Shown: piece by piece, positions 61,208 through 64,000 of the stretch | How positions within the stretch are numbered: the stretch's first letter is position 1 | Layout of the letters: each line of letters opens with the position of its first letter | Assembly: GCF_017301635.1 (NCBI RefSeq) | Contig: NZ_CP071091.1 | Coordinates: 2,926,001 to 2,990,000, forward strand | DNA: 64,000 nucleotides | Direction of reading: 5' to 3' | From: Myxococcus landrumus | GTDB taxonomy: Bacteria; Myxococcota; Myxococcia; Myxococcales; Myxococcaceae | Program-made: the position numbers and the translations under genes | The notes under the pieces: generated by a model | Seen by the model: only the letters and a program-made list of their open reading frames with translations | Databases searched by the model: none | What the model was told of the DNA's origin: nothing

Positions 61208-61813
61208 ATGGACCGCTATGCTGGGCGCGTGGCGAGCTTCAAGGACGCGTTGCAGGAGAACCGAATCCCCCCGCTGCTCGGCGACGTGCGCCTGCGCTAC
61301 GACAGCGGCCGGCTCGTGGGTGAGTCCCTTCCACCTCGGTGGGAGTGGAGAATGCTGCCCGGATTGAGTGTCGGGGTCGCGGTGGGCTGCGCCGTGGGCG
61401 CGGCCATCCTGGTGGGACAGGAGGCGGGCACGCTCCCCGCCGCTTCGGCCGCGCTCGCGCTGGTGGCCGCGTCACTGGTGGGACTGGCGTTGAAGCTGGA
61501 GTCGCGCCTCAGCCGCCGCCGCTTCGTCCTGCACTTCCGCACTGAGACGCTGCGGTTGGAGCGGCTGACGTGGGCCCCTAGCGCCACCCGCGCGGAGCTC
61601 ATCGCCTTCGACGCCGTCCGCGCCGTGCACCTCGTCGAGCGCCCCGGCCCCCGCTACGCGCTGGTGGTGGAGTACACGCACGAGGGCTCGAGCCCCAGGC
61701 GCGCGCTGCTGGTGGAGGCGGTGCGCCCCTCGGAGGGCGAGACGCTCCACCGGGTGTGGCGCCTGCTCAGCAACGCCTTCGGTCTCAGGGGAGCGGGGCT
61801 CGCCGGAGGGTGA
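61208..61813 (+). CDS. Hypothetical membrane protein
   Basis: A 201-residue protein from ATG 61208 (GTG 61229 possible). Two adjacent TM helices (about 50-95: LSVGVAVGCAVGAAILVGQ, AASAALALVAASLVGLAL) are followed by a cytoplasmic beta-rich domain (FVLHFRTETLRLERLTW, YALVVEYTHEGS). It ends inside the opposite-strand kinase gene, overlapping its last 29 nt tail to tail. Not recognised; the domain recalls PH-like/bacterial PH membrane proteins in layout. Confidence 0.65.
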   Translation: MDRYAGRVASFKDALQENRIPPLLGDVRLRYDSGRLVGESLPPRWEWRMLPGLSVGVAVGCAVGAAILVGQEAGTLPAASAALALVAASLVGLALKLESRLSRRRFVLHFRTETLRLERLTWAPSATRAELIAFDAVRAVHLVERPGPRYALVVEYTHEGSSPRRALLVEAVRPSEGETLHRVWRLLSNAFGLRGAGLAGG

Positions 61814-62942
61814 TTTCGATGTCCGTGCCTTCGCCGGGCGTCGACGACAACCGCAGGTTGCCTCCCGCCTGCGTCACCAGCTCGCGGCAGATGGACAGGC
61901 CCAGGCCCGTGCCGATGCCCACCGGCTTCGTGGTGAACAGGGGCTGGAAGACGCGCTCCTGCAGGTCCATGGGAATGCCGCAGCCGTTGTCGGCCACCGT
62001 CAACACGACGTCATCCGGCCGCACCGCCCAGCGCACCTCGATGCGCCCCTGACGCCCGGTGCCCGCCATGGCTTGCGCCGCGTTGACCACGAGGTTGAGC
62101 AACACCTGGCACAACTTCACGGGACCGAAGACGACTCGCACGGGCTCGCCGTTGCTCGTCAGGCGAGCGCGATCTCTCACCTCCGCGCGAGCGAGCTTCA
62201 CCGCGAAGGACACCACTTCGGCCACATCCGCGGTGGCCTCCATGTCCTCGCCTCGCGCCTGCGCGCGCAGCCCCAGGGCGACCTGCCGCAGGTGCTCGGC
62301 GCCATCCGCCAGGTCCTTGATGAGCGCGGGCAGGTCCTCCACCGTCTCCGCCACCGAGGGGTTCGGGTCCGTGGACAGGTGCCGCGACACGTACTGGATG
62401 ACGCTCGTCAGGTCGCGCTGGAGCGAGGCCACGTTCTGCGAGAGGTAGCCCACCGGCCCCATCAGCTCGTGAGCGATGCCCGCCGTCACCTGCCCGAGCG
62501 TGGCCAGACGCTCCGACTTCATCATCCGCCCTTCCACTTCGCGGATGCGCAGCTCCAGGCGCGCAATCTTGAGCGCATCGTCGAGCGCGGCCTGCAGCTC
62601 CGAGCGGTCCCACGGCTTGACGAAGTAGCGCGTCACCTGTCCGCGGTTCACCGCGTCGATGACGGCCTGCATGTCCGCGTACGCCGTGACGAGCATGCGC
62701 TTGGCGTCGGGCGCAATCGAGCGCGCTCGCTCCAGCAGCTCCACGCCCGTCATCCCCGGCATGCGCTGGTCCGAGAGGATGACGCCAATCTCGCCCTTGC
62801 GCTGCTCGAGCAACGTCAACGCTTCGCTGGGAGACGCGCTGCGGAAGATGCGGAAGCGCTGTCCGAAGTTCGCGTCAAAGACCCGCAGGTTGAGGGCGTC
62901 ATCGTCGACGTACAGCACCGCGGGCAGTTCAGACGGGTTCAT
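61785..62942 (-). CDS. Receiver-histidine kinase hybrid
   Basis: A 385-residue cytoplasmic protein with REC first: VLYVDDDALNLRVF, phospho-Asp58 in LSDQRMPGMTG and Lys in YFVKPWDRSEL. HisKA follows with His158 (GIAHELMGPVGYL), then HATPase (QVLLNLVVNAAQAM, DNGCGIPMDL, GTGLGLSICREL). This REC-HK order is common in myxobacterial relays, where an upstream kinase may load the receiver. It overlaps the convergent membrane protein gene by 29 nt. Not linked to a partner regulator nearby. Confidence 0.92.
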   Translation of the reverse strand: MNPSELPAVLYVDDDALNLRVFDANFGQRFRIFRSASPSEALTLLEQRKGEIGVILSDQRMPGMTGVELLERARSIAPDAKRMLVTAYADMQAVIDAVNRGQVTRYFVKPWDRSELQAALDDALKIARLELRIREVEGRMMKSERLATLGQVTAGIAHELMGPVGYLSQNVASLQRDLTSVIQYVSRHLSTDPNPSVAETVEDLPALIKDLADGAEHLRQVALGLRAQARGEDMEATADVAEVVSFAVKLARAEVRDRARLTSNGEPVRVVFGPVKLCQVLLNLVVNAAQAMAGTGRQGRIEVRWAVRPDDVVLTVADNGCGIPMDLQERVFQPLFTTKPVGIGTGLGLSICRELVTQAGGNLRLSSTPGEGTDIEITLRRAPLP

Positions 62943-63200
62943 GACGCTCCTCCTGGCCGGCTATCCCACGGAGAGGCCAGGCTGGTGCCAACCAGAATAG
63001 CGCCTCCTCCGACTCCCTTTCTTCTCCGCGCCCACGGAACCGTCCCCCCGTGACGCCACGCCTCCCCAACTCTAGAGCAACCAGACAGGTTTGACCCCCA
63101 GGAATTTCTGGACGAGCGCATGGTGGTCCGCCTGCTCCCCGGGCGTACCAGCGGATTGAGCACGCCAGGACAGAGCCTGGCGCGCGCTGGAGAGACGTGT
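62943..63200. other. 258-bp gap upstream of the REC-kinase gene
   Basis: The stretch presumably holds the kinase promoter; no clear -35/-10 pair is seen. CGCCAGG (63163-63169) with CCTGGCG (63176-63182), 6-nt loop, is a small hairpin 19 nt past the DUF2795 stop and may end that gene's transcript. No gene is seen. Confidence 0.35.
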
Positions 63201-63509
63201 TCAGCGGGAGGACGGGAGGGAGGGTGTAGGAGGGAGCGGGTCCGGGCGGGCGGCATCCTGCTCCAACGCCGAAGTCACCGCGTCCATCGAGGAGAAACGT
63301 CCCCGAGGCAGGCTTCCCAACAAGGAGATGACAGAGGACGGCGCCTCGTTCTCCCGAGCCACCCAGGTGAGCTCTTCCGCGGTGAGGGGGAACACCGCTC
63401 CGAGCAGGGCCTTTTGCAGCGACTGCGTGAGAGGCAGCGGCGGGCCCACCCGCGCCTCCAACTCCGACACACCCTGGACAAGCCGTTCGCGTGTCATGTC
63501 GTCGTTCAT
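63201..63509 (-). CDS. DUF2795-like domain protein
   Basis: A 102-residue protein starting MNDDMTRERLVQGVSELEAR; no clear SD is seen, so ATG 63497 is also possible. The segment SLQKALLGAVFPLTAEELTWVARENEAP, then SLPRGRFSSMDAVTSAL, matches DUF2795 (four-helix domain). A Pro/Ser-rich tail follows. DUF2795 proteins are small and of unknown function, sometimes near stress genes. Stands alone. Confidence 0.65.
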   Translation of the reverse strand: MNDDMTRERLVQGVSELEARVGPPLPLTQSLQKALLGAVFPLTAEELTWVARENEAPSSVISLLGSLPRGRFSSMDAVTSALEQDAARPDPLPPTPSLPSSR

Positions 63510-63675
63510 TTGGAACGAAGTTAAGCAGCGAACCGACTCGCCTGCCGGCCTTTTTTTGCGGCCGCCCACTGAGCGGGGGAGCGGGCCACGCAGCGGGCCA
63601 CGAGTGGCCCTCCGCCTCCTCGCGCCGCACCGTTAACGGTGGAACTCCCGCCACGTCCCGAAGGAGGACACCGTC

Positions 63676-63918
63676 ATGGCGCACCAGGACAAGCCAGACG
63701 ACATGCCGCGCAACGCGCCCCCGGATAACGAGTACGCCGAGCACATCGACCATGTGGAGGCCACGCGCCCGGAGCCCTGGCCCGGCATGGTCGGCCGCTC
63801 CCTGGAGGATGAGCACGAGCTGCCCACCGGCACGCCCAGGGACCAGCAGGCACGCGTCACACGAGAGCAACGCCGGCTGGAGGAACAAGCGCACGGCACA
63901 GAGCCGACCCGCCGGTAG
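63676..63918 (+). CDS. Small hydrophilic hypothetical protein
   Basis: An 80-residue, highly charged protein (MAHQDKPDDMPRNAPP, later RVTREQRRLEEQAHG) with no hydrophobic core, so likely disordered. AAGGAGGA 8 nt before ATG 63676 supports translation. Divergent from the DUF2795 gene across 166 bp. Not recognised. Confidence 0.55.
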   Translation: MAHQDKPDDMPRNAPPDNEYAEHIDHVEATRPEPWPGMVGRSLEDEHELPTGTPRDQQARVTREQRRLEEQAHGTEPTRR

Positions 63919-63930
63919 TGGATGCAACAA

Positions 63931-63975
63931 GGCCCGCTCCCCCGCGCCAGGGAATGGCGCGGGAGGAAGCGGGCC
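63931..63975 (+). terminator. Long hairpin after the small hydrophilic gene
   Basis: GGCCCGCT (63931-63938) with AGCGGGCC (63968-63975) encloses CCCGCGCC (63941-63948) with GGCGCGGG (63956-63963), giving a two-part stem about 12 nt past the stop. No T tract. Confidence 0.55.
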
Positions 63976-64000
63976 GTCAGGCAACGACGCCGACTAGAAG

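Noticed and set aside
1-64000. Defence island, transposon or integrated element
   Set aside because: No transposase, integrase, restriction, toxin-antitoxin or reverse-transcriptase motif and no composition shift were seen.

Overview
The window is high-GC DNA (roughly 70% by eye) packed with genes in short operons, and it reads like the chromosome of a myxobacterium, most likely Myxococcaceae. The supporting evidence is a MglA-like GTPase, a Ser/Thr kinase with a large sensory tail, a chemosensory operon with a CheA-receiver hybrid, CHASE2 cyclase and DUF4388 proteins, and two proteases ending in MYXO-CTERM type sorting tails. No insertion sequence, prophage, CRISPR array, rRNA or plasmid feature is visible. 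Base composition and gene style look uniform, so I see no sign of recent transfer.

Layout. 1-1142: 3' end of nuoI and a thioredoxin-like 2Fe-2S protein. 1167-5715: CHASE2-adenylate cyclase, a lipoprotein and a coiled-coil protein. 6025-7787: five-gene operon of small membrane proteins (YqjE/DUF3618/YqjD/YtxH type). 7939-11941: EEP-family nuclease/phosphatase, M23 peptidase, and a TetR regulator overlapping an enoyl-CoA hydratase. 12035-18321: Big-1-type lipoprotein, XRE regulator, lptD and an AMIN-domain repeat protein. 18401-23512: alpha/beta hydrolase, accD-folC, and a CRP-like protein coupled to a cyclic-nucleotide phosphodiesterase-like hydrolase. 23664-29697: purM-purN-DUF523, 3-hydroxyisobutyryl-CoA hydrolase, HAD phosphatase, FAD oxidoreductase and rpmB.

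29714-36064: murQ-anmK-MglA-like GTPase operon, DUF4388 protein, a phosphoglycerate-mutase-like metalloenzyme and a lipoprotein metalloprotease. 36236-44657: hybrid histidine kinase, OmpA-like protein, an exported TldD-like protease, and a heparinase/nucleotide-sugar dehydrogenase pair. 44863-53024: atypical histidine kinase and the chemosensory operon (CheW, CheR-TPR, MCP, CheY, CheW, CheA-REC; no CheB). 53270-57755: kinase-PEGA-TonB_C fusion and the matrixin operon. 57848-60113: gltX, a small secreted protein, tRNA-Gln(CUG), tRNA-Glu(CUC) and a strong terminator. 60187-63918: three more signalling/membrane genes, a DUF2795 protein and a small hydrophilic protein.

The main themes are envelope construction and recycling (LptD, AMIN, OmpA, M23, MurQ/AnmK, heparinase) and signal transduction (two-component, chemosensory, Ser/Thr kinase, cyclic nucleotide). 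These sit among housekeeping genes for fatty acids, purines, folate and translation. All functions are inferred from motifs read by eye; no database search was possible.
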